From: an uncultured Thiohalocapsa sp.
GTDB taxonomy: Bacteria > Pseudomonadota > Gammaproteobacteria > Chromatiales > Chromatiaceae
Reading direction: 5' to 3'
DNA: 64,000 nucleotides
NCBI RefSeq assembly: GCF_913062725.1
Contig: NZ_CAJXWY010000004.1
Span: forward strand, 1-64,000
Of this stretch, positions 8,979-16,812 are shown in pieces; the first letter of the stretch is position 1; every line of letters starts with the position of its first letter. The position numbers and the translations under genes are program-made. The notes under the pieces were generated by a model. That model was not told the origin of the DNA. It was given only the letters and a program-made list of their open reading frames with translations, and searched no databases.

Positions 8979-9206
8979 AGTTGCGACTCGGTGCGTTGAC
9001 GGTTTCACTGGGCGCGGGGCGCATGCTGCGCCCATGGCTTCGGGTGCTCGGGGTCAGTGGTGCTGAGCGCGATTCGACCGACGGGGATGCCGGCATTAAC
9101 GGGCTGCGGCGGAGGATCGCCGGCGGCTCCTTTGGTGGGGGTTTTCCGACAATGATACGCACCTAGAACAGCGCAAGCCCTGCCTGTCCCTTCGAAATTT
9201 CTTTCT

Positions 9207-9229
9207 ATAGCTCGAATTAATCGAGCTAT
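9207..9229. promoter_or_regulatory. Perfect 9-bp inverted repeat, operator-like
   Basis: ATAGCTCGA, then ATTAA, then TCGAGCTAT. The arms are perfectly symmetric around a short A/T centre, in an otherwise G/C-rich gap. It may be an operator for the leftward DUF4914 gene or a relic of an insertion. There is no T-tract, so a terminator is unlikely. Confidence 0.4.
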
Positions 9230-9600
9230 TTGCTTGCGGTGTCGTCATCGACATCACGCTGCGGTGACCGCCCGGCGGGGTGGAGGCGGTGGCTGATGAC
9301 GAGCGTCTCGGTGGCGGGGATGTTGGTGCGAATCCACATATAGAGTACTTCTCATCCCACATCGGTGGCCACTCGACGCGCGATACCGGAGACTGAGATC
9401 GCCATGGGGCCATGACCCAGACGGCCCGCGCAACGCACCGCGAGGGCGGCGTCGGTGTTCGACTGACGTTCACTGCATCGATCAGCTCGCCACCATACCG
9501 TCGGTCGGCCAGCACCCTGCCGAGCAGGCGCCGGATGAGCGCCGCATTCATCCACAGCGGATGCCGACAACCACGCGGCTCAGCGCCCGGGAATGGCAAA

Positions 9601-9609
9601 TTATCCACA
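9601..9609 (+). promoter_or_regulatory. DnaA box upstream of nrdA
   Basis: TTATCCACA, an exact match to the strong DnaA box, lies about 55 bases upstream of the nrdA -35 element. DnaA is known to control nrdAB in Escherichia coli, so this probably links dNTP supply to replication initiation. Only one exact box is seen. Confidence 0.55.
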
Positions 9610-9648
9610 AGTTATGCCCAGGCCACCAACGGCTTGACCACCAGATCA

Positions 9649-9697
9649 ATCACAATATGTTGTGATTGACAGCCTAGCCAGAGCATATATATTGCTT
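9649..9697 (+). promoter_or_regulatory. Tandem NrdR boxes upstream of nrdA
   Basis: Box 1 is ATCACAATATGTTGTGAT (9649-9666) and box 2 is AGCATATATATTGCTT (9682-9697). Both follow the A/T-centred palindromic NrdR pattern. Their centres are 32 bp apart, the three-helical-turn spacing typical of paired NrdR sites. They overlap the -35 and -10 elements, so NrdR bound in its dATP/ATP form should repress nrdA. nrdR itself is not in the window. Confidence 0.75.
9666..9693 (+). promoter_or_regulatory. Sigma-70-type promoter of nrdA
   Basis: TTGACA at 9666-9671 and TATATT at 9688-9693 are separated by 16 bp. The -35 is a consensus match and the -10 matches at five of six positions. Both are embedded in the NrdR boxes. 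The leader to the ATG at 9835 would be about 135 bases. Confidence 0.6.
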
Positions 9698-9834
9698 TGG
9701 CACCGCCCGGAGCCCGGCCCCGCGGCAGCGCCGGCCGCCCCGCGGGCCCGGCGCCGCAGCCGCAGCTCCCCGCCATCGTTCACCGCCCCGTCCGACTCAC
9801 TCCCGAGTCGGAATCCGCCCCAAGGAGTGCCGCC

Positions 9835-12800
9835 ATGTCCGCCGCCGCCGCACGCGACGACAACCCACACATTGAGCAGCCGGAATCGGACAAGAGCACC
9901 GCGACGGTTGTCCACGAGCAGGCACAACCTGGCCAATCGACGGCCCCGCGGACACCGCCGGCAGCGGCGGTGGACACGGGCGTACATCAACCGGGACGTG
10001 TGCGGGTGATCCGCCGCAACGGCAAAGTCACGCACTTCGATCCGAACAAGATCAAGGTCGCCATGACCAAGGCCTTCCTGGCGGTGGAAGGCGGCAGCGC
10101 CGCAGCGTCGTCACGTATCCATGACCAGGTGGAGCGCCTCACCGAGCAGGTGGCGAGCGCACTCACCCGCCGCCTGCCCGGCGGTGGCACCGTGCACATC
10201 GAAGACGTCCAGGATCAGGTGGAGCTGGCACTGATGCGCGCCGGCGAGCACAAGGTGGCCCGCGACTACGTGCTCTACCGCGACGCCCGCGCCCGTGAGC
10301 GCGCCGAAAAAAGCGCCGCCCAGGCCGCCGCGGCGGGCGCCGCCGAGCAGCGCATCAATGTGACGCTGGCAAACGGCGATAGCCGCCCGCTGGACACCGG
10401 GCGGCTCGCGAAGCTGGTCGAAGAGGCCGCCCGCGGGCTCGATGGCGTGGACGCCGAGGCCATTCTCAAGGACACCCTGCGCAACCTCTTCGACGGCGTG
10501 AAGGAGACCGACGTCGGCCAGGCGCTGGTGATGTCCGCCCGCGCCCTGATCGAGCGTGAGCCCGCCTACAGCCAGGCGGCGGCGCGCCTGCTGCTGGACA
10601 TCATGCGCCGCGAGGCCCTGGGCTTCCTGGACATGGCGGTGGGCGTCGAGACCCAGGCGGACATGGGCGAGCGCTACGCCGATTACTTTGCGGCCTACGT
10701 GCAGCGCGCCGGCGACCTGGAGCTGCTGGACAAACAGCTGGCACGCTTCGATCTGGCGCGCCTGGGCGCGGCACTCAGGCCCGAGCGGGACCTGCAGTTC
10801 ACCTACCTGGGTCTGCAGACCCTCTACGACCGCTATTTCATCCACACCGAGACTGGCACCCGCTTCGAGCTGCCCCAGGCCTTCTTCATGCGCGTGGCCA
10901 TGGGGCTGGCCATCAACGAGATCGACCGCGAAGAGCGCGCCATCGAGTTCTACGAGCTGCTCTCCAGCTTCGACTTCATGAGCAGCACACCGACCCTGTT
11001 CAACGCGGGCACACTCCGGCCCCAGCTCAGCTCCTGCTACCTCACCACGGTGCCGGACGACCTCGACGGCATCTACGGCGCCATCAAGGACAACGCCCTG
11101 CTCAGCAAATTCGCCGGGGGCCTGGGGAACGACTGGACCCGCGTGCGCGGCATGGGCGCCCACATCAAGGGCACCAACGGTAAGAGCCAGGGCGTGGTGC
11201 CCTTCCTCAAGGTGGCCAATGACACGGCGGTGGCGGTGAACCAATGCTTCGCGCCGGAGACCACGGTGCTCACCGCCGACGGCCCCAAGCCCATCGCCGA
11301 GGTGAAGCGTGGCGATCTGGTGCTCGGCCAGCGCGGGCGCTATCGCGAGGTCACCGAGCACTTCGTCTACGACCAGCAGGACGCGCCGATGGTGCAGGTA
11401 CGGCTCCAGCATGCGGTGGACGACCTACGCGTCACCGCCGGCCACCCGTTCTGGGCCATCCGCGGTGTGCCGCAGGGGCAATCCATCGAGCGCACGCTCG
11501 AGCGGATCGAGCAGGGCGGTCACGCGCCGGACTGGGTCGAAGCCGGCGCGCTCGGCCGCGGCGACTATGTGGCGCAGGTCATCCCGGGCGAGGTGGTGCC
11601 GGTAGACGGCTTCACCGAGGCCGATGCCCGCTTCTACGGCCTCCTGCTCGGCGACGGGCAGCTGACCCGGGGCGGCGAATTCGGCATTTCCGGCGAGCCC
11701 GCGGTGGATGGCGGTTACCTGGACTTCGTGCGCGCCTATCTGCGCGAGCGTCAGATCCAGTTCTGGGAGGACGCCCGGGGCCATGCGTCGCTTCAGATCC
11801 GGTGGTCCGTCGGCGAGGGTCTCGTGCGCTGCGCCACCACCGGCCAGTGGATTGGACAGGAGCAGACCGCCCTGCCCTTCACGCAGGACGAACTTTACGA
11901 CGCCGCCCATCACAAGCGCATCGCCCGGCGCTTCAGCCACCTGCCGCACAACCAGGCGCTGGCCCTCATCCAGGGCCTGCTGGAAACCAATGGCGACATC
12001 CGCCACCGCAACGGCAACGAGCGGGCGATCGACTTCACGAGCCCCTCGGCACCACTGACCCAGGGCCTGCGCTACCAGCTGCTGCGCTTGGGTATCCCCT
12101 GTTCGGGATCAGGCGCCGGCGAGCGCAGCGACGCCGACGATGGCAGCCGCTCTGATGGCAGCGTCGTCTCAATCACCGGGAGCGGCCGCGCCTTCGCACT
12201 GCGCATCCCCGCCGTGGCGCCCATCGCCGACTTGGCGGGCGTGCCTGCGCTCGCCCGGCCAAACTGGCTGCGGCTCGGCAACTGGGTCTTCACCCGCGTC
12301 GAGGCCGTCGAGACCATCGCGCCGCTGCCCGAAGTGCATGACCTGAAGGTCGACGGTGACGCGAGCTACATGACCGCCGCCGCCCTGGTGCACAACGGCG
12401 GCAAGCGCAAGGGCGCCGTCTGTGCCTACCTCGAGACCTGGCATGTGGACATCGAGGAATTCCTGGATCTGCGCAAGAACACCGGCGACGACCGCCGGCG
12501 CTGCCACGACATGAACACCGCCAACTGGGTGCCGGACCTGTTCATGAAGCGCGTCGCCGAGGATCAGCATTGGAGCCTGTTCAGCCCCGACGAGACCCCG
12601 GACCTGCATGACCTCATGGGTCAGGACTTCGAGCACGCCTACAGCGCCTACGAGGCGCGCGGCGAGCGCGGGGAGCTGCGCGTCTACAAGCGCATCAAGG
12701 CCGTGGACCTGTGGCGCAAAATGCTGGCCATGCTGTTCGAGACCGGCCATCCCTGGATCACCTTCAAGGATCCCTGCAACCTGCGCTACACCAACCAGCA

Positions 12801-13980
12801 TGTGGGTCAGGTGCACAGCTCCAACCTCTGCACCGAGATCACACTGCACACCAACGACCAGGAGATCGCCGTCTGCAATCTGGGCAGCGTCAACCTGGCC
12901 AACCACGTGGGCGCCCAGGGTTTGGACACCGCCAAGCTGCAAAAGACCGTCGGCACCGCCATGCGCATGCTCGACAACGTCATCGACTACAACTTCTACA
13001 ACGTCCCGCAGGCGCGCAAATCCAACCTGCGCCACCGGCCGGTGGGGCTTGGCATCATGGGCTTCCAGGACGCGCTGTATAAGCTCGGCATCGCCTATGC
13101 GAGCACCGAGGCGGTGCAATTCGCCGACCAGAGCATGGAGATCCTGAGCTACTACGCCATCAGCGCCAGCACCGATCTGGCCTGTGAGCGCGGGCGCTAC
13201 CAGAGCTTCGGCGGCAGCCTCTGGAGCCAGGGCATCCTCCCCATCGACAGCGTCCGGCTGCTGGCGGCGGGCCGCGGCGGCTATCTCGAGATGGACACCG
13301 GCACCACGCTGGACTGGGAGGCGCTGCGTGAGCGGGTCACCAGCGTCGGCATGCGCAACAGCAACTGCATGGCCATCGCGCCCACGGCCACCATCAGCAA
13401 CATCTGCGGCGTCAGCCAGTCCATCGAGCCCACCTACCAGAACCTGTTCGTCAAATCCAACCTCTCCGGTGAGTTCACCGTCGTCAACCCCTACCTGGTG
13501 GCGGACCTGAAGGAGCACGGTCTCTGGGACAACGTCATGGTCAACGACCTGAAGTACTACGACGGCAGCGTCCAGCAGATCGACCGCATCCCCGACGACC
13601 TGAAGCGGACCTACGCCACCGCCTTCGAAATCGACCCGCGCTGGCTGGTGGAGGCGGGCAGCCGCCGCCAGAAATGGCTCGATCAGGCCCAGAGCCTGAA
13701 CCTCTACATGAGCGAGCCCAGCGGCAAGAAGCTCGATAACCTCTACAAGCTCGCCTGGGTACGGGGGCTCAAGACCACTTATTACCTGCGCTCCATGGGC
13801 GCCACCCATGTGGAAAAGTCCACCATGGACGATGCGAGCAAGGCGAATCGGCTCTCGGCCGTCGGCGGCAGCTATGTCTCGCTCGGCAAGGGCAAGGCCA
13901 ATGGCAAGGGTAACGGTCGCGCCGACGCGCAGCCCAGCGCCTGCTCGGTGCTCGATCCCGACTGCGAGAGCTGTCAATGA
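9835..13980 (+). CDS. nrdA: Class Ia ribonucleotide reductase large subunit, interrupted by an intein
   Basis: 1381 aa including a 384-residue intein (residues 471-854); the exteins total about 997 aa. It reduces ribonucleoside diphosphates to deoxyribonucleotides with NrdB. ATG 9835 is preferred because AAGGAG sits 8 bases upstream. Two ATP-cone domains open the protein (VRVIRRNGKVTHFDPNKIKV, then INVTLANGDSRPLDTGRLAK), as in Pseudomonas NrdA. Active-site segments include LSSCYLTTVPDD, NLCTEI and NLGSVNL, the radical-transfer pair in TTYYLRSM and a C-terminal Cys tail CSVLDPDCESCQ. Regulation by NrdR and DnaA is predicted upstream. nrdB follows only after about 2.8 kb of unrelated genes. Confidence 0.95.
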   Translation: MSAAAARDDNPHIEQPESDKSTATVVHEQAQPGQSTAPRTPPAAAVDTGVHQPGRVRVIRRNGKVTHFDPNKIKVAMTKAFLAVEGGSAAASSRIHDQVERLTEQVASALTRRLPGGGTVHIEDVQDQVELALMRAGEHKVARDYVLYRDARARERAEKSAAQAAAAGAAEQRINVTLANGDSRPLDTGRLAKLVEEAARGLDGVDAEAILKDTLRNLFDGVKETDVGQALVMSARALIEREPAYSQAAARLLLDIMRREALGFLDMAVGVETQADMGERYADYFAAYVQRAGDLELLDKQLARFDLARLGAALRPERDLQFTYLGLQTLYDRYFIHTETGTRFELPQAFFMRVAMGLAINEIDREERAIEFYELLSSFDFMSSTPTLFNAGTLRPQLSSCYLTTVPDDLDGIYGAIKDNALLSKFAGGLGNDWTRVRGMGAHIKGTNGKSQGVVPFLKVANDTAVAVNQCFAPETTVLTADGPKPIAEVKRGDLVLGQRGRYREVTEHFVYDQQDAPMVQVRLQHAVDDLRVTAGHPFWAIRGVPQGQSIERTLERIEQGGHAPDWVEAGALGRGDYVAQVIPGEVVPVDGFTEADARFYGLLLGDGQLTRGGEFGISGEPAVDGGYLDFVRAYLRERQIQFWEDARGHASLQIRWSVGEGLVRCATTGQWIGQEQTALPFTQDELYDAAHHKRIARRFSHLPHNQALALIQGLLETNGDIRHRNGNERAIDFTSPSAPLTQGLRYQLLRLGIPCSGSGAGERSDADDGSRSDGSVVSITGSGRAFALRIPAVAPIADLAGVPALARPNWLRLGNWVFTRVEAVETIAPLPEVHDLKVDGDASYMTAAALVHNGGKRKGAVCAYLETWHVDIEEFLDLRKNTGDDRRRCHDMNTANWVPDLFMKRVAEDQHWSLFSPDETPDLHDLMGQDFEHAYSAYEARGERGELRVYKRIKAVDLWRKMLAMLFETGHPWITFKDPCNLRYTNQHVGQVHSSNLCTEITLHTNDQEIAVCNLGSVNLANHVGAQGLDTAKLQKTVGTAMRMLDNVIDYNFYNVPQARKSNLRHRPVGLGIMGFQDALYKLGIAYASTEAVQFADQSMEILSYYAISASTDLACERGRYQSFGGSLWSQGILPIDSVRLLAAGRGGYLEMDTGTTLDWEALRERVTSVGMRNSNCMAIAPTATISNICGVSQSIEPTYQNLFVKSNLSGEFTVVNPYLVADLKEHGLWDNVMVNDLKYYDGSVQQIDRIPDDLKRTYATAFEIDPRWLVEAGSRRQKWLDQAQSLNLYMSEPSGKKLDNLYKLAWVRGLKTTYYLRSMGATHVEKSTMDDASKANRLSAVGGSYVSLGKGKANGKGNGRADAQPSACSVLDPDCESCQ
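11245..12396 (+). other. Intein with LAGLIDADG homing-endonuclease domain in NrdA; +1 residue is Gly
   Basis: It begins with Cys (CFAPETTVLTADGPKPIAEV, block A) after extein AVNQ, and ends with block G ALVHN before extein GGKRKG. Block B is RVTAGHPFWAI (Thr-x-x-His). Block F is VHDLKVDGDASYMT. Two dodecapeptide motifs, FYGLLLGDG and LIQGLLETNGDI, mark a LAGLIDADG endonuclease between the splicing blocks. Removing residues Cys to Asn restores the expected uninterrupted RNR sequence exactly. The first C-extein residue is therefore Gly rather than Cys, Ser or Thr, which the standard splicing mechanism requires. This recalls bacterial intein-like (BIL) domains. Confidence 0.9.
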
Positions 13981-13987
13981 GGGACAG

Positions 13988-14185
13988 CGGCAGGGCAGGC
14001 ACGCTTGCCCGCCGGAGGATTGCGGCGGCATTCGGGGGTATGAGCAGCTGCTCGAAACCCTGGCGGATCCTTCTCATCCTGAGCACCAGGCGATGCTCGA
14101 ATGGGTCGGCGGTCAGATCGACCCAGAGGCATTTGATCTCGATGAGACCAATCGGGCATTCGCCACGCTCAAAACCCTCTGGTAG
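13988..14185 (+). pseudogene. 3' remnant of a pRiA4b ORF-3-like gene
   Basis: The frame contains CPPEDCGGIRGYEQLLETL, then PEHQAMLEWVGGQIDPEAFD, and stops at 14183-14185. This is the characteristic C-terminus of the plasmid pRiA4b ORF-3-like family, often carried by transposons and plasmids. The N-terminal two thirds are missing and nrdA occupies the sequence upstream. It suggests that the block separating nrdA from nrdB came with a mobile element. Confidence 0.65.
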
Positions 14186-14241
14186 CGACTACCAGCCAGA
14201 CCGCACCACGGGGCGCAAGACAGTCAAAGACACAAGCAGTC

Positions 14242-14661
14242 ATGATCCAGATCCCCCAATATCTTCAGGTCTATATCACGACGCTCAATTCGGAGCTGGA
14301 TCGCTTCTGGTCGCGCTTCAATGTGTTTTCGGCGATCCAGATCCTGGCGATCCTCGCACTGATGCTGGCATTCGATAAGGTGCAGATCCATCCCGATACG
14401 GCGCGGGCGGCGGTCATGGTGCTGTTTCTCTGGTCGTTGACCGGCACCCTGATCATCTGGCATTCCATCGAGATCCAGCAGCGCCTGGTCACGGCCATCG
14501 TCGCCGCGGAGACCAACCTGCCGGATGACGTGAGCTTGTTCCGCGAGGCATTGCAAGCGTCGACACCAGCCCAAAACTTCATCATGCGTGCCTGTTTCTC
14601 ATTTGCCGTGGTCTGCGCGTTCTTCTGGGGCGGCATGATCTTTCTCGGCCCATACGGCTGA
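14242..14661 (+). CDS. Hypothetical membrane protein with three predicted helices
   Basis: 139 aa. Hydrophobic segments are seen at about residues 29-46 (FSAIQILAILALMLAF), 57-76 (AAVMVLFLWSLTGTLIIW) and 113-134 (IMRACFSFAVVCAFFWGGM). Between the second and third is a polar, acidic loop (AAETNLPDDVSLFREAL). An inner-membrane location is likely. No motif points to a function and the RBS is weak. It lies in the block between nrdA and nrdB. Confidence 0.6.
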   Translation: MIQIPQYLQVYITTLNSELDRFWSRFNVFSAIQILAILALMLAFDKVQIHPDTARAAVMVLFLWSLTGTLIIWHSIEIQQRLVTAIVAAETNLPDDVSLFREALQASTPAQNFIMRACFSFAVVCAFFWGGMIFLGPYG

Positions 14662-14955
14662 GCGACACGCATGCACCATGTGAAGACAGCGAGCGTGCGG
14701 AGGGCATTGGCGGTCCATTGGATAGACGTCAACGTCGTTTTTCCATGCTGCATAGGCTCGTGAATAACTACGGCGGGGGACTGATCATGGATGTACTGAG
14801 CAATCCGGTCTCGACCGTGCCCAGACGATCATCCGTGTCGGGGCGCTCATCTCATCTCCGATGCCGAGCGCGACGACCCGCTGAACGCCGCGCGCTTTCC
14901 TGACGGCCAATCCTGAGTCCTGAGCCATGACCCGGACCCGATCCCGGAGCCCCCT

Positions 14956-15177
14956 ATGTCGTCCATCGACCCCTTATCCTGGTGGGAATGGCCCGATTTT
15001 GCCCGCGTCGCACTCGTGCTCGCCGCAGTGGCCGCAGCGGGGCTGCTCGGTAGCCTGCTGGTGCGCGCAGCCCGAAACTCGGCCCGGCCGCCGGCTAGGC
15101 TGTTCAATCTGTTTGGTTTTGGGCTTCTTCCCCTCACGCACTTTTCGTCTGGCAGGCCCTTGCGATTAATGCATTAA
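14956..15177 (+). CDS. Small single-pass membrane protein, C-terminus replaced by an inverted-repeat element
   Basis: 73 aa from ATG 14956, with GGAG 7 bases upstream. The N-terminus is Trp-rich (DPLSWWEWPDF), then a single hydrophobic helix (RVALVLAAVAAAGLLGSLLV) and a basic segment follow. The last 15 codons and the stop lie inside the inverted-repeat element at 15134-15246, so the original gene was probably longer. Function unknown. Confidence 0.4.
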   Translation: MSSIDPLSWWEWPDFARVALVLAAVAAAGLLGSLLVRAARNSARPPARLFNLFGFGLLPLTHFSSGRPLRLMH

Positions 15178-15246
15178 GGATCATGGCTTTAGCGCACCTG
15201 ACGCGAGCCTGGTGAGCACGGAACTGTAGAATTAAAAAGTGCGTGA
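15134..15246. repeat. 113-bp element bounded by perfect 12-bp inverted repeats (MITE-like)
   Basis: TCACGCACTTTT (15134-15145) and its exact complement AAAAGTGCGTGA (15235-15246) enclose a noncoding A/T-richer stretch, with a 12-bp palindrome TTAATGCATTAA at 15166-15177. The size and terminal symmetry fit a miniature inverted-repeat element. No clear target-site duplication is visible. It truncates a small membrane-protein frame and lies about 100 bp upstream of psiE. Confidence 0.5.
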
Positions 15247-15342
15247 AAAGGGCGAGATTAAACATCCTAGCCGCCGGCGCCCCTGTCGGCGCGACTACGG
15301 CGAGTACTTGCCAGCGTACACGATAACAAGGAGGACCAGGCC

Positions 15343-15831
15343 GTGAGTGGCGGTCCGGCAGAGCACGAAGAGTTCCCCATCCGGGCACCCGACCCGGTGC
15401 TGCGGTTGCTGCATCGCGTCCTGCGTCTGGCCACCTATTTGCTGGCCATCGCCATGGTGGTGGTGATCCTCGAGGGCGTGGCGAGCGTCATCCACACGCT
15501 CTACGTCCACATTTCCAGACCGCCCTTCTTCATCGTGCCGGACATCGTGAAATTGTTCGGTGTGTTCCTGGCCGTGCTCATCGCCTACGAGATCTTCGCC
15601 AACATCACGCTGTATCTGCGCACGGACGTCTTTCCAGTGAAGCTGGTGGTGGCCACGGCGGTGATGGCCATTGCGCGAAAAGTGATCATCCTGGACATGG
15701 AGGCTTACTCGGCGCTGGACCTGGTTGGCATCGGCGCCGTGGTGCTGGCCCTTGGCATCGCCTACTGGCTCATCTCCCTGGCCGACGCCGGCGACGGCAA
15801 GGTACGCTGGCGCACCGGCGGAGAGCCATGA
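15343..15831 (+). CDS. psiE: PsiE-family membrane protein
   Basis: 162 aa from GTG 15343, preceded by AAGGAGGA. Four hydrophobic helices and motifs such as FFIVPDIVKLFGVFLAVLIA, ANITLYLRTDVFPVKLVV and AVMAIARKVIILDM match the phosphate-starvation-inducible protein E family (PF06146). That family is integral to the inner membrane and of unknown biochemical role. The next gene overlaps by 4 bases, indicating a two-gene operon. No Pho box was recognised upstream. Confidence 0.8.
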   Translation: MSGGPAEHEEFPIRAPDPVLRLLHRVLRLATYLLAIAMVVVILEGVASVIHTLYVHISRPPFFIVPDIVKLFGVFLAVLIAYEIFANITLYLRTDVFPVKLVVATAVMAIARKVIILDMEAYSALDLVGIGAVVLALGIAYWLISLADAGDGKVRWRTGGEP

Positions 15832-16700
15832 TGCGAAACCTGCGCCCAGCCCAATGCGTTCGTCTGGGCTCGGCCCTGTCGGCCGTGGCCGCGGCTGCAC
15901 TGCTGATGGCGGCGGCGACGCTGCGCGCCCAGGACTTGAAAGACCCGTCCGCCGCCGCCCCCGCCGCAGCGGCGGTGAGCCCCGCGCCAGTCACTGCCAG
16001 CCGAACAGCACTGTCGCGGGAGGTCATCGACGATGGCCGCGCCGTGCGGCTGTTCTACGACCGCGGCGACCTGCTGGACGTGGAAGCGGTGTACCCAGTG
16101 TTGCCTGGTGACGACCCCGCCGTGGCGCAGGCGAACGCCACCATCGCCGCCGCGTTCGCGGAGCCGGCTGCGGACCTGGTGGCTCAATACGACGCAGTGC
16201 TCGCCGAGGACGGCGGCGCGCACATCGGCAACCCCTGGGCCTTCTCCCTCGGCTACCAGGGCATCCATGTCAGCGAGCGGCTCGTCACCGTCGACGGTGG
16301 CGGCTACGTCTACACCGGCGGCGCCCACGGCGGCGCCGTCTACCTGCCACTGACGATGGCGCGGCGAAGCGGCGAGCGACTGGCGCCGGCGGCGCTGTTC
16401 CGGCCCCACGGCGACTGGCTCACGATCCTGGCACGGCACAGCCGCTCGGCACTGGCGGACCAGGAGCCCTTCCGCAGCGAGCCGGGCCTGCTCACGGATG
16501 ACTGGTTCCAGGAGGGCACGGCGCCCACCGCGGCGAACTACGGCCTGCTGCTACCGACGGCCGACGGCATCCGCGTGACCTTCGGCCACTACCAAATCGG
16601 TCCTTATGCCATCGGCGACTTCCACGTCACCGTGGCCTACCAGGCGCTGAGAGATGTCTTGCATCCCGCCCTGTTTCCGCAGCAGGCGGCGGGCGATTGA
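15828..16700 (+). CDS. Exported DUF3298-like (RsiV-type) protein
   Basis: 290 aa. An N-terminal signal peptide (ALSAVAAAALLMAAATLRAQ) is followed by an Ala/Pro linker. The folded part contains YPVLPGD, QANATIAAAF and TVDGGGYVYTGGAHGG. The Tyr-Thr-Gly-Gly-Ala-His segment and the closing VTFGHYQIGPYAIGDFHVTV are typical of DUF3298/DUF4163 domains such as that of the anti-sigma factor RsiV. A periplasmic location is likely. It is translationally coupled to psiE (ATGATGA). Confidence 0.65.
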   Translation: MMRNLRPAQCVRLGSALSAVAAAALLMAAATLRAQDLKDPSAAAPAAAAVSPAPVTASRTALSREVIDDGRAVRLFYDRGDLLDVEAVYPVLPGDDPAVAQANATIAAAFAEPAADLVAQYDAVLAEDGGAHIGNPWAFSLGYQGIHVSERLVTVDGGGYVYTGGAHGGAVYLPLTMARRSGERLAPAALFRPHGDWLTILARHSRSALADQEPFRSEPGLLTDDWFQEGTAPTAANYGLLLPTADGIRVTFGHYQIGPYAIGDFHVTVAYQALRDVLHPALFPQQAAGD

Positions 16701-16812
16701 CCCACGCGCCATCCATGACCACCGGCGCCACGCCCGGCCCGGGCAAAACCCAGCCTACGGCCCGGCGTAGCGCCACAAACACAGCAAGCAACACAGACCC
16801 GGAGGAGATCCG

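Larger units (their letters stand above)
8979..9834. other. Long intergenic region upstream of nrdA
   Basis: About 850 bases between two divergent genes. The left part (9000-9200) holds nothing recognisable. A 23-bp palindrome lies at 9207-9229, a DnaA box at 9601 and the nrdA promoter with NrdR boxes at 9649-9697. The 9240-9600 stretch has frames on both strands, but none with a convincing RBS or homology. Confidence 0.6.

Noticed and set aside
9226-9339. Leftward 37-codon frame MWIRTNIPAT...
   Set aside because: No RBS or family; may be a fragment of something, but not supported.
9096-9608. Leftward 170-codon frame upstream of nrdA
   Set aside because: Ser/Arg/Pro-rich composition, no motif, no RBS; spans the palindrome.
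11245-12396. In-frame insertion as an assembly artefact or unrelated domain
   Set aside because: All intein blocks are present in order and excision restores the reductase exactly.
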